This document shows, one piece after another, positions 1 through 9,148 of a stretch of 64,000 nt of DNA. The stretch is taken from NCBI GenBank assembly GCA_035511075.1, contig DATKFW010000011.1:1-64000 (forward strand), in the 5' to 3' direction. Both the position numbers and the translations under genes were made by a program. The notes below the pieces were generated by a model. It did not search any database and was not told the DNA's origin. It saw nothing but the letters and a program-made list of their open reading frames with translations. The DNA is from DATAUD01 sp035511075. GTDB taxonomy: Bacteria > Verrucomicrobiota > Verrucomicrobiia > Limisphaerales > Palsa-1400. Each line of letters begins with the position of its first letter. Position 1 is the first letter of the stretch.

Positions 1-420
1 CGTGGCATTGGTTCCGGGGCCGGCGCCGCCGGGTTGCGATTGACTGGCCCAATACGGCGTGACCCACAGACGAAGCGCTCCCCCGGTATCACATGTCACG
101 TTTGTCGCCCCCGTCGAGCCGAGCGCCGGAACTACGAAGGGTACAACCGTTTCCCCGACGCAGGTTAGGGATTAGGCTGACCAACCTTCATCAAACTCAA
201 AGCTTCCAAAAGTGATCTCGGCGTTGGTGTAGCCCGCGAAATACGCCTCGTCAAAACCTTCGTGGTAAATGGGCGGTTCCTCGGGCACCGGCGCGATCGG
301 CGGACTGGGTTGGGCAAAACCCCTCTGCGCGCAGAATAAAGCCGCCAGAATCGAAACAAACGTTAAACGAGTAAACAGGTTGAGGTTCCAGTGTCGATTA
401 CTACCCAATTTGGTTGTCAT
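1..420 (-). pseudogene. Exported protein gene interrupted by an in-frame TAA
   Basis: From an ATG at 420 the frame encodes a Sec-type signal peptide (basic start, hydrophobic stretch, AQ cleavage region near residue 37) and about 82 residues. It stops at TAA (172-174) directly after FDEGWSA. The same frame then stays open without another stop to the window edge (57 codons). That part reads like genuine protein, with SLTCVGETVVPF, TNVTCDTGGALRLWV and TPYWASQSQ, which resembles LamG-like surface domains of verrucomicrobial exported proteins. I infer one gene broken by a nonsense change, for example CAA to TAA. A base-calling error is an equally simple explanation. The 3' end lies outside the window. 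Confidence 0.6.
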
Positions 421-677
421 TGTTGTTTGGCCCAAACGCTCGACCGGCTGACGGTCCAAGACGATATTCTCTCTCCGCTGGCGTCTTTATCGTCGGAGCA
501 TCGACGCATAGCAAGACATAAACGACAATAATAAAAACCATTGAATTAACTTACCATGGTTTGATTCGGGTCTGAGAACGGAGATGCTGTCTCGACGCGG
601 GGGGGTTGGTAATTTATTTGCCAAACGTAGCGCGAGGCTTATGCTTTGTCATAACAGATCCCAAAGAAAGGTATGCC

Positions 678-1907
678 GTGAAATACTCAAGATACCGCGT
701 CTTGCTGGTTTCAAGCATGATTGTGCTCACCGGCGCCACAGCCGCATGGACGCAAGATTGGCCGCAGTGGCGGGGACCCAACCGCGACGACAAGGATCCG
801 GGTTTCACCGCGCCAAAAACATGGCCGCAACAGCCGACTGTGAAATGGAAGGTAACGGTCGGCGAGGCCGACGCGACTCCGGCGCTGGTCGGGGGCAAGC
901 TGTTTGTGTTCTCCCGGCAGGATGATTACGAGGTCATCCAGTGCATGGATGCCGCCAACGGGATGACGCTCTGGAGCAATCGATATGAGGTGTTGGCGCC
1001 GACGGGTCCGGCTGGCGGCCACGCCGGGCCGCGTAGTTCTCCGACGGTCGCGGACGGAAAGGTCGTCACCTTGGGAGTGCGCGGGACGCTTTCCTGTTTG
1101 GAGGCGGATTCGGGCAAATTGCTCTGGCGAAAGGATGATATTCGCGGATGGCCGGGATTTTTCACCTCGATGTCGCCCCTGGTTGTGGATGGCATTTGCA
1201 TCGCGCAACTGGGGGGCAAGACCAACGGAGCGGTCGTCGCTTATGATCTGGCCAGCGGCGAGGAAAAATGGAAATGGAGCGGCGATGGAACGGCTTACGC
1301 CTCGCCAGTGGTGATGACAGTCGGCGACACGAAATTGATTGTCACGCAAACGGATAAACACCTCATCGCACTGACCCTGGCGGAGGGCAAACTGGCCTGG
1401 GAGATCCCCTATATCGGCAAGGGGATGGGCGCGGGCAATTACGACACGCCGATTATCGATGGTCAGACACTTATTTACACCGGATTGGGACGCGGGACGA
1501 TTGCGACCAAACTCAGCAAAGAAGGCGACACGATCGTGGCCGCGGGTCTTTGGACCAATATGGATAACTCGCCCAAGTTTTGCTCACCGGTACTCAAGGA
1601 CGGCTTTTTGTACGGTCTTGCGGCGGGCGGCAAATTCTATTGCATCGACGCCACAACAGGAAAGACCGCCTGGACCGAGGCCAATGGGTCGCGCGGGGAT
1701 TTCGGGTCGATCGTGGATGCCGGGTCAGTACTTATTGCGTTGACACCGCAGTCCGAGCTGATTGTTTTCCAACCGAGCGACAAGGAATTCAACGAGGTGG
1801 CGAGCCTGAAAGTAGCCGACACACCGACCTACGCCCAGCCCTTGCTTTCGGGCAATCGTCTGTTTGTGGAGGACCAGGATTCGGTCGCGCTGCTGACGCT
1901 GGAGTGA
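678..1907 (+). CDS. Exported PQQ-like beta-propeller repeat protein
   Basis: The 409-residue protein begins with a signal peptide ending near AAWTQ, then DWPQWRGPNRD, a hallmark opening of planctomycete/verrucomicrobial PQQ-like (outer-membrane BamB-type) propellers. Repeated blades contain A/G-x-DA-x-G-x-x-LW signatures such as CMDAANGMTLW, CLEADSGKLLW and CIDATTGKTAW. The GTG at 678 is preferred because GAAAGG lies about 7 nt upstream. An upstream TTG at 606 would add 24 residues in front of the signal peptide. Such propellers can act as periplasmic scaffolds or quinoprotein-like sensors. No cofactor ligands were assigned and the substrate is unknown. It stands alone about 100 bp before accA. 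Confidence 0.85.
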   Translation: MKYSRYRVLLVSSMIVLTGATAAWTQDWPQWRGPNRDDKDPGFTAPKTWPQQPTVKWKVTVGEADATPALVGGKLFVFSRQDDYEVIQCMDAANGMTLWSNRYEVLAPTGPAGGHAGPRSSPTVADGKVVTLGVRGTLSCLEADSGKLLWRKDDIRGWPGFFTSMSPLVVDGICIAQLGGKTNGAVVAYDLASGEEKWKWSGDGTAYASPVVMTVGDTKLIVTQTDKHLIALTLAEGKLAWEIPYIGKGMGAGNYDTPIIDGQTLIYTGLGRGTIATKLSKEGDTIVAAGLWTNMDNSPKFCSPVLKDGFLYGLAAGGKFYCIDATTGKTAWTEANGSRGDFGSIVDAGSVLIALTPQSELIVFQPSDKEFNEVASLKVADTPTYAQPLLSGNRLFVEDQDSVALLTLE

Positions 1908-2011
1908 ACATATATGAGGTCTGGGCGGAAAACGAGTTTGGTGACGCGGGGGTCGAGGTGGGTGATTTTCTACATTGCCTGCCCGGCTTTGGGAAAATAG
2001 AATAGGCATTG

Positions 2012-3043
2012 ATGAAATACCAGCTTGATTTTGAAAAGCCGATTATGGAGTTGCAGCGCAAGCTGGACGAATTAAGGAAGCACCCGGAAACCCATTCCAT
2101 GGGGATTAGTTTCGAGGAGGAAGTCGCCCTCATCGAAAAGAAGATTCAGGAAACGCGACGGCAAATATTTGCCCGGTTAAGCGCCTGGGACCGCGTCAAG
2201 ATCGCGCGTCATGCCAAACGGCCTTACACGCTGGATTACTTTGCGACGGTTTTCACCGAATTTTCCGAATTGCATGGGGACCGGCTTTTTGCCGACGATT
2301 ACGCCATCGTCGGCGGGTTCGCGAAATTGGGCGAACAGAAGGTGGTGGTCATTGGCACACAAAAAGGGCGCGACACCAAGGACAACATCAAACGCAATTT
2401 CGGCTCCGCCCATCCGGAAGGCTACCGCAAGGCGATGCGCCTGATGCATCTGGCGGACAAGTTTGGATTGCCGATTATTTCGCTGATCGACACCGCGGGC
2501 GCGTATCCGGGAATTGGGGCCGAGGAACGACACATCGCGGAGGCCATTGCGGTCAATTTGCGCGAGATGATGCTGCTGGAGGTGCCGATTGTGGCGGCAG
2601 TCATCGGTGAAGGCGGATCCGGCGGGGCACTGGGCATCGGCGTTGCCGACCGAGTTCTGATACTTGAAAACGCCTATTACTCGGTCATCAGCCCGGAAGG
2701 TTGCGCGGCAATTCTCTGGAAAGACCGATCCGCCGCTCCCAAAGCCGCCGAAGCCCTCCGGATCACGGCCAAAGAACTACACGAGTTGGGATTGGTGGAT
2801 GAAATTGTGCCCGAACCGCTCGGCGGCGCCCACAGCGACTGGGTGGAAATGGCGCGGATTCTTAAGTCCACCCTGGAAACAAACCTGGCGGCCCTCAAGA
2901 AGATGTCCGTTAGCGTCCGATTGAAGACCCGCTACCAAAAGTACCGCCAGTGCGGCCATTTTACGGAGACATTGCAGAAGACGGTGGGCGCCGAAAACGG
3001 CCAACCGCATTTCAACGGAGGAAGCGTTCCGGTTGCGACGTAG
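2012..3043 (+). CDS. accA: Acetyl-CoA carboxylase carboxyltransferase subunit alpha
   Basis: This 343-residue protein matches AccA across its length. It has the N-terminal helical segment (LDFEKPIMELQRKLDEL), the RPYTLDYF motif, FSELHGDR, and IGTQKGRDTKDN. The carboxyltransferase core follows, with IDTAGAYPGIGAEERH and GEGGSGGALGIG. AccA pairs with AccD to transfer carboxyl from biotin to acetyl-CoA, making malonyl-CoA, the first committed step of fatty-acid synthesis. It acts in the cytosol. Length is normal for the family (about 320). An ATG at 2012 follows a TTG codon; ATG is the preferred start. No accD or accBC is adjacent, so the enzyme is encoded at separate loci. Carboxyl-terminal residues after about 320 are an unremarkable lineage-specific tail. 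Confidence 0.96.
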   Translation: MKYQLDFEKPIMELQRKLDELRKHPETHSMGISFEEEVALIEKKIQETRRQIFARLSAWDRVKIARHAKRPYTLDYFATVFTEFSELHGDRLFADDYAIVGGFAKLGEQKVVVIGTQKGRDTKDNIKRNFGSAHPEGYRKAMRLMHLADKFGLPIISLIDTAGAYPGIGAEERHIAEAIAVNLREMMLLEVPIVAAVIGEGGSGGALGIGVADRVLILENAYYSVISPEGCAAILWKDRSAAPKAAEALRITAKELHELGLVDEIVPEPLGGAHSDWVEMARILKSTLETNLAALKKMSVSVRLKTRYQKYRQCGHFTETLQKTVGAENGQPHFNGGSVPVAT

Positions 3044-3073
3044 CCTGTCCGATTGGTGCGGTTGCGAGTATTG

Positions 3074-4042
3074 ATGAAGCTCTACCCCCTTACCTTCGAT
3101 CCCATCTTCAAGGAGCGGATATGGGGCGGACGCAACCTGGAGACGCTCTATGGCAAGCCTTTGCCTCCGGGGCTGCGCATCGGCGAATCCTGGGAGATCT
3201 GCGATCGTCCCAACGACCAAAGCGTCGTCGCCAACGGGCCGCTGCGCGGCAGGACGCTGCATTGGCTGATCACGGAATGTCCCGAGGCGTTGCTCGGACC
3301 GCGCCGTCCAATGCCGCCGCGCTTTCCGCTTCTCATCAAGATCATTGACGCGCAGGAGACGTTGTCACTGCAAGTCCACCCTCCCGCCGGGTTGGCGGCG
3401 GAACTGGGCGGGGAGCCCAAGACAGAGATGTGGTATGTGGCGCGCGCCGAGCCAAAAGCGGAATTGTTTGTCGGATTGAAAAGCGGCGTCACGCGCGCGA
3501 GGTTTGAACAAGAACGGATTTCCCAAACCGTCGCCGGATGCTTTCACCGAATCAAGGTCAAGGCCGGGGACGCGATGTTCCTGCCCAGCGGACGGGTCCA
3601 TGCGCTTGGCGGTGGGACGGTGATATTTGAAATCCAGCAGAATTCCGACACAACCTATCGTGTGTTTGACTGGAACCGGCTGGACGGCGATGGCAAGGCG
3701 CGCGAGTTGCATGTGGCGCAATCCCTGGCCAGCATTGATTTCAATGATTTCGAGCCGGGGCTGTTGCCGCAATCGACACTTGACGCCGTGCCGGGGACAA
3801 TTCGGCCATTGGTAAAAAACGAATTGTTTGAGGTCGCTGTTCGGAAATTGCCGGGAGGAGAGCGCATGAATTTGACGGATGGCGGAATGCAGGTTATCGG
3901 TGTGGTTGAGGGCGTGGTGTGGATCGAGACGGCGGAGGAAAACATCACGTTGCAAGCGGGTGGGTTTTGCCTGGTCCCGGCGCAGGGAGTTGAAGCCATC
4001 TTGGGGACTGAAGGCGGGGCGTCGTTCTTGCAGGTTTGTTGA
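3074..4042 (+). CDS. manA: Class I mannose-6-phosphate isomerase
   Basis: The 322-residue protein has the class I (cupin) isomerase signatures: YPLTFDPIFKERIWGG at the start, GESWEI, PLLIKIIDAQETLSLQVHPP carrying zinc-ligand Gln and His, KTEMWYV with the metal Glu, and FLPSGRVHALGGG with the second His. It should interconvert mannose-6-phosphate and fructose-6-phosphate in the cytosol, feeding GDP-mannose synthesis or mannose catabolism. The ATG at 3074 is chosen because the family starts at the MKLYPL-type motif. Longer starts at 3053 would only add a basic tail. It lies 30 bp after accA on the same strand and may be cotranscribed. Confidence 0.93.
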   Translation: MKLYPLTFDPIFKERIWGGRNLETLYGKPLPPGLRIGESWEICDRPNDQSVVANGPLRGRTLHWLITECPEALLGPRRPMPPRFPLLIKIIDAQETLSLQVHPPAGLAAELGGEPKTEMWYVARAEPKAELFVGLKSGVTRARFEQERISQTVAGCFHRIKVKAGDAMFLPSGRVHALGGGTVIFEIQQNSDTTYRVFDWNRLDGDGKARELHVAQSLASIDFNDFEPGLLPQSTLDAVPGTIRPLVKNELFEVAVRKLPGGERMNLTDGGMQVIGVVEGVVWIETAEENITLQAGGFCLVPAQGVEAILGTEGGASFLQVC

Positions 4043-4091
4043 TTGATATGATGTTCGGTGGAAACCCCATTGACATCGCTAAAATCCGCGT

Positions 4092-4119
4092 TTGACGGGG
4101 GCAAAAACGGTGCTATGTT
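4092..4119 (+). promoter_or_regulatory. Candidate sigma-70 promoter for the PilZ-pilT pair
   Basis: TTGACG at 4092-4097 and TATGTT at 4114-4119 are separated by 16 nt. Predicted transcription would begin near 4126, only a few bases before the ATG at 4129, so the message would be nearly leaderless. This fits the absence of a Shine-Dalgarno sequence there. Prediction only. Confidence 0.4.
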
Positions 4120-4128
4120 CATTTCACT

Positions 4129-4431
4129 ATGAGCGCCAGAAAAGTCGAAACCGCGTCCCTTGGATTCTCTCCGGTTCAAATCCGATGCCTAACACTGCCC
4201 ACCGAATCAGTAAGAATTCGGAAAAACGGCATTGAATTCCACATTGATCACCCACTTTCTCCGTGGACGGAAATGACCGTCACGCTGCAAGGTCCCGGGG
4301 ACGCCAAGAAAGTCAATTTCACGGGAGTAATCGTCGAGTGCGCGGGCAACCGGGAGGACGGTTATGAGATTTGCATGTTGTTCACGCACGTTTCGCGGCT
4401 CTCGCAGGCGCGGTTGCTGAGCTATTCGTGA
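4129..4431 (+). CDS. PilZ-like domain protein
   Basis: A 100-residue single-domain protein with a PilZ-type barrel pattern: IRKNGIEFHIDHPLSPWTEMTV, then VNFTGVIVECAGNREDGYEICMLFTHVS. PilZ domains bind cyclic-di-GMP or act as ligand-free adaptors in type IV pilus biogenesis. The usual c-di-GMP RxxxR and D/NxSxxG motifs are not clear here, so it may be a degenerate, non-binding member. It sits 37 bp upstream of pilT in the same direction, which supports a role in twitching motility or pilus regulation. No Shine-Dalgarno sequence precedes the ATG. Identification rests on pattern, not on a profile search. Confidence 0.6.
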   Translation: MSARKVETASLGFSPVQIRCLTLPTESVRIRKNGIEFHIDHPLSPWTEMTVTLQGPGDAKKVNFTGVIVECAGNREDGYEICMLFTHVSRLSQARLLSYS

Positions 4432-4468
4432 CTGGTTTTTTGCGGGCGGAGACGGTACAAGCTGGGCG

Positions 4469-5557
4469 ATGGAAACATTTCGGCGCATTTTAGCGGCCGC
4501 AGTCGAGGGAGGAGCATCGGACGTTCACCTCAAGATCGGCGCGGACATTATTTTTCGAATCAACCGCAAGCTCGTGGTGGTCAATGGTCCAAAGCCGACC
4601 GAGGAATGGATGAACACGATAGTGGAGAACATTGCTCCGCGGCACGTGAAGAAGCAGTTGGAGACCGACCACGAGTGCGATTTTTCGTATTACCTGCCGG
4701 ATGTGGGCCGTTTCCGGACCAATTGTTTTTACCAGCGTGGGCAACCGTGCCTGGCGATGCGGTATGTCAAGACGCTGGTGCCGAGCTTTGAGGAACTGGG
4801 CCTTCTTCCGGTATTGCGCCAGATCGCCGAATCCCCTCGCGGCATAGTGCTCCTGGCGGGCTCGACGGGTAGCGGGAAGTCAACCACGCTGGCGGCGATG
4901 ATCGAACATATCAACGCCAACAGCCGCAAGCACATTATTACGCTGGAAGACCCGATTGAGTTTGTTTTTGAGGACAATCAATCGGTCATCGAGCAGCGGG
5001 AGGTCGGGTTGGACACACATTCGTTTGGCGACGGCCTCAAGTATGTGCTCAGGCAGGACCCGGATGTGATCATGATTGGGGAAATGCGCGACGGCACCAG
5101 CTTCACTGCCGCGATGAGCGCCGCCGACACGGGACATTTGGTGCTCTCCACCCTTCACACGACCAATGCGGCGCAATCGGTCAGTCGCATTCTGGATTTT
5201 TTCAAGGCGGATGAGCGGGACCAAATTCGGCGGCAACTTGCGGCGACATTGCAAGCGGTCATTTGTCAGCGGATGGTGCCAACCATCGCCGGGTCAATGA
5301 CACCGGCCCTGGAGATCATGGTCAATAGCGGCACGGTGCGGAAGCTAATCGAGGAGAACCGTTTGGAAAAATTGCCCGCAGCCATCGAGACGGGTGGCGA
5401 AGAAGGAATGATTAATTTCAATCAATCGCTTTTCCAACTGGTTAAAGATGGAAAAGTTTCACAGAAGGAAGCGCTTATCAAGGCGACCAACGCCCAGGCC
5501 CTGGAAATGAATTTCCAAGGCATCTTCCTCACCGAAGGCAAGAGAATACTGGGGTAA
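4469..5557 (+). CDS. pilT: Type IV pilus retraction ATPase (PilT/PilU family)
   Basis: A 362-residue cytosolic secretion ATPase. The opening (ILAAAVEGGASDVHLKIG) is the PilT-type N-terminal domain. Walker A GSTGSGKST lies at residues 131-139. It is followed by the Asp box ITLEDPIEFVF, the Walker B region DVIMIGEMRD and the His box LSTLHTTNA. The C-terminal VRKLIEE resembles the PilT AIRNLIRE retraction motif. PilT hexamers depolymerise pili and power twitching, and PilU is a close paralogue. Length fits both; the exact paralogue cannot be settled. It follows the PilZ-like gene. Together with the Gsp operon at 49-62 kb, the window contains related but separate pilus and secretion machinery. 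Confidence 0.92.
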   Translation: METFRRILAAAVEGGASDVHLKIGADIIFRINRKLVVVNGPKPTEEWMNTIVENIAPRHVKKQLETDHECDFSYYLPDVGRFRTNCFYQRGQPCLAMRYVKTLVPSFEELGLLPVLRQIAESPRGIVLLAGSTGSGKSTTLAAMIEHINANSRKHIITLEDPIEFVFEDNQSVIEQREVGLDTHSFGDGLKYVLRQDPDVIMIGEMRDGTSFTAAMSAADTGHLVLSTLHTTNAAQSVSRILDFFKADERDQIRRQLAATLQAVICQRMVPTIAGSMTPALEIMVNSGTVRKLIEENRLEKLPAAIETGGEEGMINFNQSLFQLVKDGKVSQKEALIKATNAQALEMNFQGIFLTEGKRILG

Positions 5558-5722
5558 CGGCAGGGTCGTGGGTCAGCTCACTGGAAGCCGGGGCGATGCC
5601 GCTCGGAGGCGCAAGTATTTCGCGGGCGACTCCCCTGCCCTGTTGATTTCATTTCCCTTGCATTCGCGGTCTGCTTGGGCAGTTTACAGGCAAGCAGCAA
5701 ACACGATCATTCCCCCACGCTT

Positions 5723-6451
5723 ATGAGAAAGCATCCTCTTGTTATTGCGTCCGTCATGATTGGTTTGGCTGTGTTCGCGGCTCGCGCGCAACCGGAGGCG
5801 CCATCCAAGCCGATCTTCGACGGCGCCCTGGCAAAATTGTTTGGCAACAACACGCGCTTTTCCGCCAGCATCGACTTTCATGTCACCCGGTTCTCGGGCG
5901 GCGAACTCAGCATGGAGGGCAAGATAGCAGTTTTGGACGGCAAATCACGGGTTGACATGGACCTGTCAAACGTACGAGGTGCAAGTGTGTCCCCGGAGGC
6001 CGCCGCGCAGATGAAGGAGATGGGCATGAGCAAGATGACCGCGATCACGCTCCGCGACAAAAAGCTGTCTTATATCGTCTATCCGGACATGAAAGCTTAT
6101 CTGGAAAGCGCGGGGCGGGAGACGGGCACGGCACCGGCCGAGTATAAGACGAAGGTGACCAAACTGGGTGAGGAAACCGTGGACGGCCGTAACTGCGTCA
6201 AGGATAAAGTGTCGGTGACCGGCCCGGATGGCTTCACACACGAGTCAACCGTCTGGTACGCGCCCGACCTGAATCAATTTCCGGTCGAGATTCAAACGAC
6301 GTCCGAAAAAGGCGTGTCCACGGTCATGATCTTCAAGGACGTGAAGCTGGGCAAGCCCGATGCCGCGCAATTCGATATCCCGGCGGACTTCACGAAGTAC
6401 GACAACATGCTGAATTTGATGATGAGCCGCGCCAGAAAAGCGCCGCAATGA
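5723..6451 (+). CDS. Exported DUF4412-like protein
   Basis: A 242-residue protein with an N-terminal signal peptide (MRKHPLVIASVMIGLAVFAA, cleavage near ARAQ). The mature part is mostly beta strand: FSASIDFHVTRFSGGELSMEGKI, then LSYIVYPDMKAYLES and the C-terminal VSTVMIFKDVKLGKP...FDIPADFTKYDN. This is the pattern of DUF4412/LolA-like envelope proteins, where a half-barrel may hold a lipid or other hydrophobic molecule. ATG at 5723 is preferred; an upstream start at 5675 would precede the signal peptide with a polar tail. Its stop overlaps the next gene's start (ATGA), so it is probably translationally coupled to the glycoside hydrolase. Function unknown. Confidence 0.65.
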   Translation: MRKHPLVIASVMIGLAVFAARAQPEAPSKPIFDGALAKLFGNNTRFSASIDFHVTRFSGGELSMEGKIAVLDGKSRVDMDLSNVRGASVSPEAAAQMKEMGMSKMTAITLRDKKLSYIVYPDMKAYLESAGRETGTAPAEYKTKVTKLGEETVDGRNCVKDKVSVTGPDGFTHESTVWYAPDLNQFPVEIQTTSEKGVSTVMIFKDVKLGKPDAAQFDIPADFTKYDNMLNLMMSRARKAPQ

Positions 6452-9138
6452 AGACCATGGAGGGATTCCACCGCCTGGCCATTCTTGTTCTCCTGGCGCT
6501 TTTGCTCGCGTTGACGGGTTCGCCCACGGTGGCGGCCGCGGACGAGCCGGCGGCGTGGCCTCCGATAACGCGCCTGCAGAAGCCCTGGACTTATTGGTGG
6601 TGGATGGGCAGCGCGGTCGATACCAATAACATCGTCCGCCAATTGACCCGGTTTCATGACGCCGGACTTGGCGGGGTTCATATCATTCCCATCTATGGGG
6701 CCAAAGGCTGGGAGTCCCATTACATTTCCTATCTCTCGCCGCGTTGGATGGACATGCTCTCGTTCACCGTCGCGGAGGCCAATCGTCTTGACATGGGCGT
6801 CGACATGACGACGGGCACGGGATGGTGTTTTGGCGGGCCTACGGTCACCGACCAGGAAGCCAATGCGACGCCAGTGGTGCGTCAATATGACGTTGAGGCG
6901 GGGCAGGACCTGGGCAAGAAGTTCAATCCCAAAGAGGCGCAGGCGTTAATGGCGTTTAATTCCGCGGGAGAAAAGCTCGATTTGCTGCCCAAACTGCGCG
7001 CCGACGGTTCGGTGGATTGGAGGGCCGAAGGAGGCCGCTGGCATGTCTATGCGATATGGCAGCGGCCTTCAGGACAAAAAGTCAAACGCGCCGCTCCCGG
7101 CGATGAAGGCTGGATGTTGAATCCGTTTTATCCCCTGGCGATGACGAATTATCTGCGCTGGTTTGACGAGGCGTTCAAGGACTATTCCGGGCCCAGACCG
7201 CGCGCCCAATACATGGATTCGTATGAATATCGCTCCAGTTGGGCGCCCGATGTTTTCACGCAATTCGAGCGGCGCAGGGGTTACCGTTTGCAGGATGAGT
7301 TGCCCGCCTTGTTCGGCACTTCGGAAGACGATCGCGCGGCGCGTGTCAAGTGCGATTTCCGCGAGACACTCTCCGATGTCATGGTCGAGGAAACGATTCC
7401 GGCCTGGGTGCAATGGGCGCGCGACAACGGTTTTTTGACCCGTTACCAAGCCCACGGCTCGCCGGGCAACCTGCTGGACCTGTATGGCGACGCGGACATT
7501 CCGGAAACGGAAATGTTTCATCTTGACCGCGACAAACTGGTTTCAAAATTTGCCTCCTCCGCGGCGCACGTCGCGGGGCGGGCCCTGGTTTCCAGCGAAA
7601 CGGGCACGTGGTTGAAGGAGCATTTTACCGAAACACTGGCGGACATGAAGTTTCTTCAGGACGACCTCTTTCTGAGCGGCATCAATCATATTTTTTACCA
7701 CGGCGCCTGTTATTCGCCCGATGAAGCGGGATGGCCGGGCTGGCTTTTCTACGCGTCTTTCGAGATGAACCCGCGCAACTCGATCTGGCGCGACGTATCC
7801 GCGTTGAACGCCTACGCCGCCCGGTGCCAGTCTGTCCTCCAACCCGGCCGCCCTGACAATGATATTTTGCTCTACTGGCCCATTCACGATTATTGGAGCG
7901 CGCCGGGCGGGCTGGTCCAGGAACTGACCGTCCACGCGCAGGACTGGCTCGATGACCAGCCGATTGGCCAGATGGCCAAATGGCTTTGGGCGCGCGGCTA
8001 CCAGTTCGATTACATCTCGGACCGGGGCCTGGCGTCGGCGCGAGGCGCGAACGGGCGGATCGAGGTTCCGGGGGGCAGTTATCGAGCCGCCGTCGTTCCC
8101 CGTTGCCAATACATGCCGCTGCAAACATTGAGCAATCTGGTGTCACTTGCCAATTCCGGGGCCGTCATCATCTTTGACCAAAAGCTGCCGGCGGATGTGC
8201 CGGGACTCGCGGACTTGGACCATCGTCGCCAGGAGTTCAAGGGTCTCCTGGCTGGCTCTGCGAAGGAATTTCAGGTGGGCGATTTGGAGGCGGAGTTGGA
8301 CGCAGCGAGGATCGCCCGTGAAACATTGGTCGATCACGCCGGGTTGATGTGCGTGCGGCGCGCGGACAAGGATGGGCGCACCTATTTCATCGCCAATCGC
8401 GGAGAGCAGCCGTTTGACGGGTGGCTGGAGTTGGCGACGGCAGCGGAGAGCGTGATGATATCTGATCCGATGACGGGGGCGACGGGTTTGGCCGCCATGC
8501 GCCGGGAGGAATCCGGCGCGGTGGGGGTCCGGCTCCAGCTTGCAGCCGGGCAATCGATCCTCCTGCGCGCCCTGGCCGCAAAAGCGGAAGCGCCGCGCTG
8601 GACTTATTGGAACCCGGTTGGAGCCTCGGTCGCGCTGGCCGGAACGTGGCAGGTCAGGTTTTTGGAGGGAGGGCCGGAGTTGCCAGCCGGGTTCGCCACG
8701 GAGCATCTGGGTTCGTGGGCAGCATCGGCGGACACAAATGCACAACGTTTTGCGGGGGCGGCCCTCTACACGTTGAAATTCGACGCACCGCCGTCGGGTG
8801 GCGATCATTGGAGGCTCGATTTGGGCAAAGTCTGCCAAAGCGCCCGCGTGCGCCTAAACGGACGCGATTGCGGGATGTTGTTTACGCCGCCATTTCGAAC
8901 AATCGTCGGGGGATTAAAGCCCGCGGGGAACGTATTGGAAGTGGAGGTCGCCAACGTGTCCGCCAACCGGATTCGCGATCTGGACCGGCGCGGTATCCAG
9001 TGGAAGAATTTTCATGACATCAACTTCGTCAATCTCGATTACCATCCGTTCAACGCCTCGGACTGGCCGTTGACTGATTCCGGTTTGCTCGGCCCGGTGA
9101 CGTTGACGGCGGTGGCCGATGCGGACATGGCGCGATAA
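6448..9138 (+). CDS. Exported GH106-like glycosyl hydrolase
   Basis: An 896-residue protein with a signal peptide (hydrophobic residues 9-30). The mature part opens with WTYWWWMGSAVD and IVRQLTRFHDAGLGGVHIIPIYG, then FTVAEANRLDMGVDMTTGTGW. This is the characteristic TIM-barrel opening of the GH106 alpha-L-rhamnosidase-like family, and YMDSYEYRSSWAPDVFTQF and SSETGTWLKEHF are also family-like. The last 200 residues look like a beta-sandwich carbohydrate-binding domain (WRLDLGKVCQSARVRLNGRDCG). It probably releases rhamnose or a similar deoxysugar from plant or algal polysaccharides in the periplasm or outside the cell. No transporter or other CAZyme adjoins it. It overlaps the upstream gene by 4 nt. 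Substrate is inferred only from family resemblance. Confidence 0.8.
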   Translation: MKTMEGFHRLAILVLLALLLALTGSPTVAAADEPAAWPPITRLQKPWTYWWWMGSAVDTNNIVRQLTRFHDAGLGGVHIIPIYGAKGWESHYISYLSPRWMDMLSFTVAEANRLDMGVDMTTGTGWCFGGPTVTDQEANATPVVRQYDVEAGQDLGKKFNPKEAQALMAFNSAGEKLDLLPKLRADGSVDWRAEGGRWHVYAIWQRPSGQKVKRAAPGDEGWMLNPFYPLAMTNYLRWFDEAFKDYSGPRPRAQYMDSYEYRSSWAPDVFTQFERRRGYRLQDELPALFGTSEDDRAARVKCDFRETLSDVMVEETIPAWVQWARDNGFLTRYQAHGSPGNLLDLYGDADIPETEMFHLDRDKLVSKFASSAAHVAGRALVSSETGTWLKEHFTETLADMKFLQDDLFLSGINHIFYHGACYSPDEAGWPGWLFYASFEMNPRNSIWRDVSALNAYAARCQSVLQPGRPDNDILLYWPIHDYWSAPGGLVQELTVHAQDWLDDQPIGQMAKWLWARGYQFDYISDRGLASARGANGRIEVPGGSYRAAVVPRCQYMPLQTLSNLVSLANSGAVIIFDQKLPADVPGLADLDHRRQEFKGLLAGSAKEFQVGDLEAELDAARIARETLVDHAGLMCVRRADKDGRTYFIANRGEQPFDGWLELATAAESVMISDPMTGATGLAAMRREESGAVGVRLQLAAGQSILLRALAAKAEAPRWTYWNPVGASVALAGTWQVRFLEGGPELPAGFATEHLGSWAASADTNAQRFAGAALYTLKFDAPPSGGDHWRLDLGKVCQSARVRLNGRDCGMLFTPPFRTIVGGLKPAGNVLEVEVANVSANRIRDLDRRGIQWKNFHDINFVNLDYHPFNASDWPLTDSGLLGPVTLTAVADADMAR

Positions 9139-9148
9139 TCGGGGCCGG

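Noticed and set aside
711..1361. Long minus-strand open frame inside the PQQ-like gene
   Set aside because: Arg/His-rich composition of an antisense shadow, no family motifs, covered by a convincing gene on the other strand.
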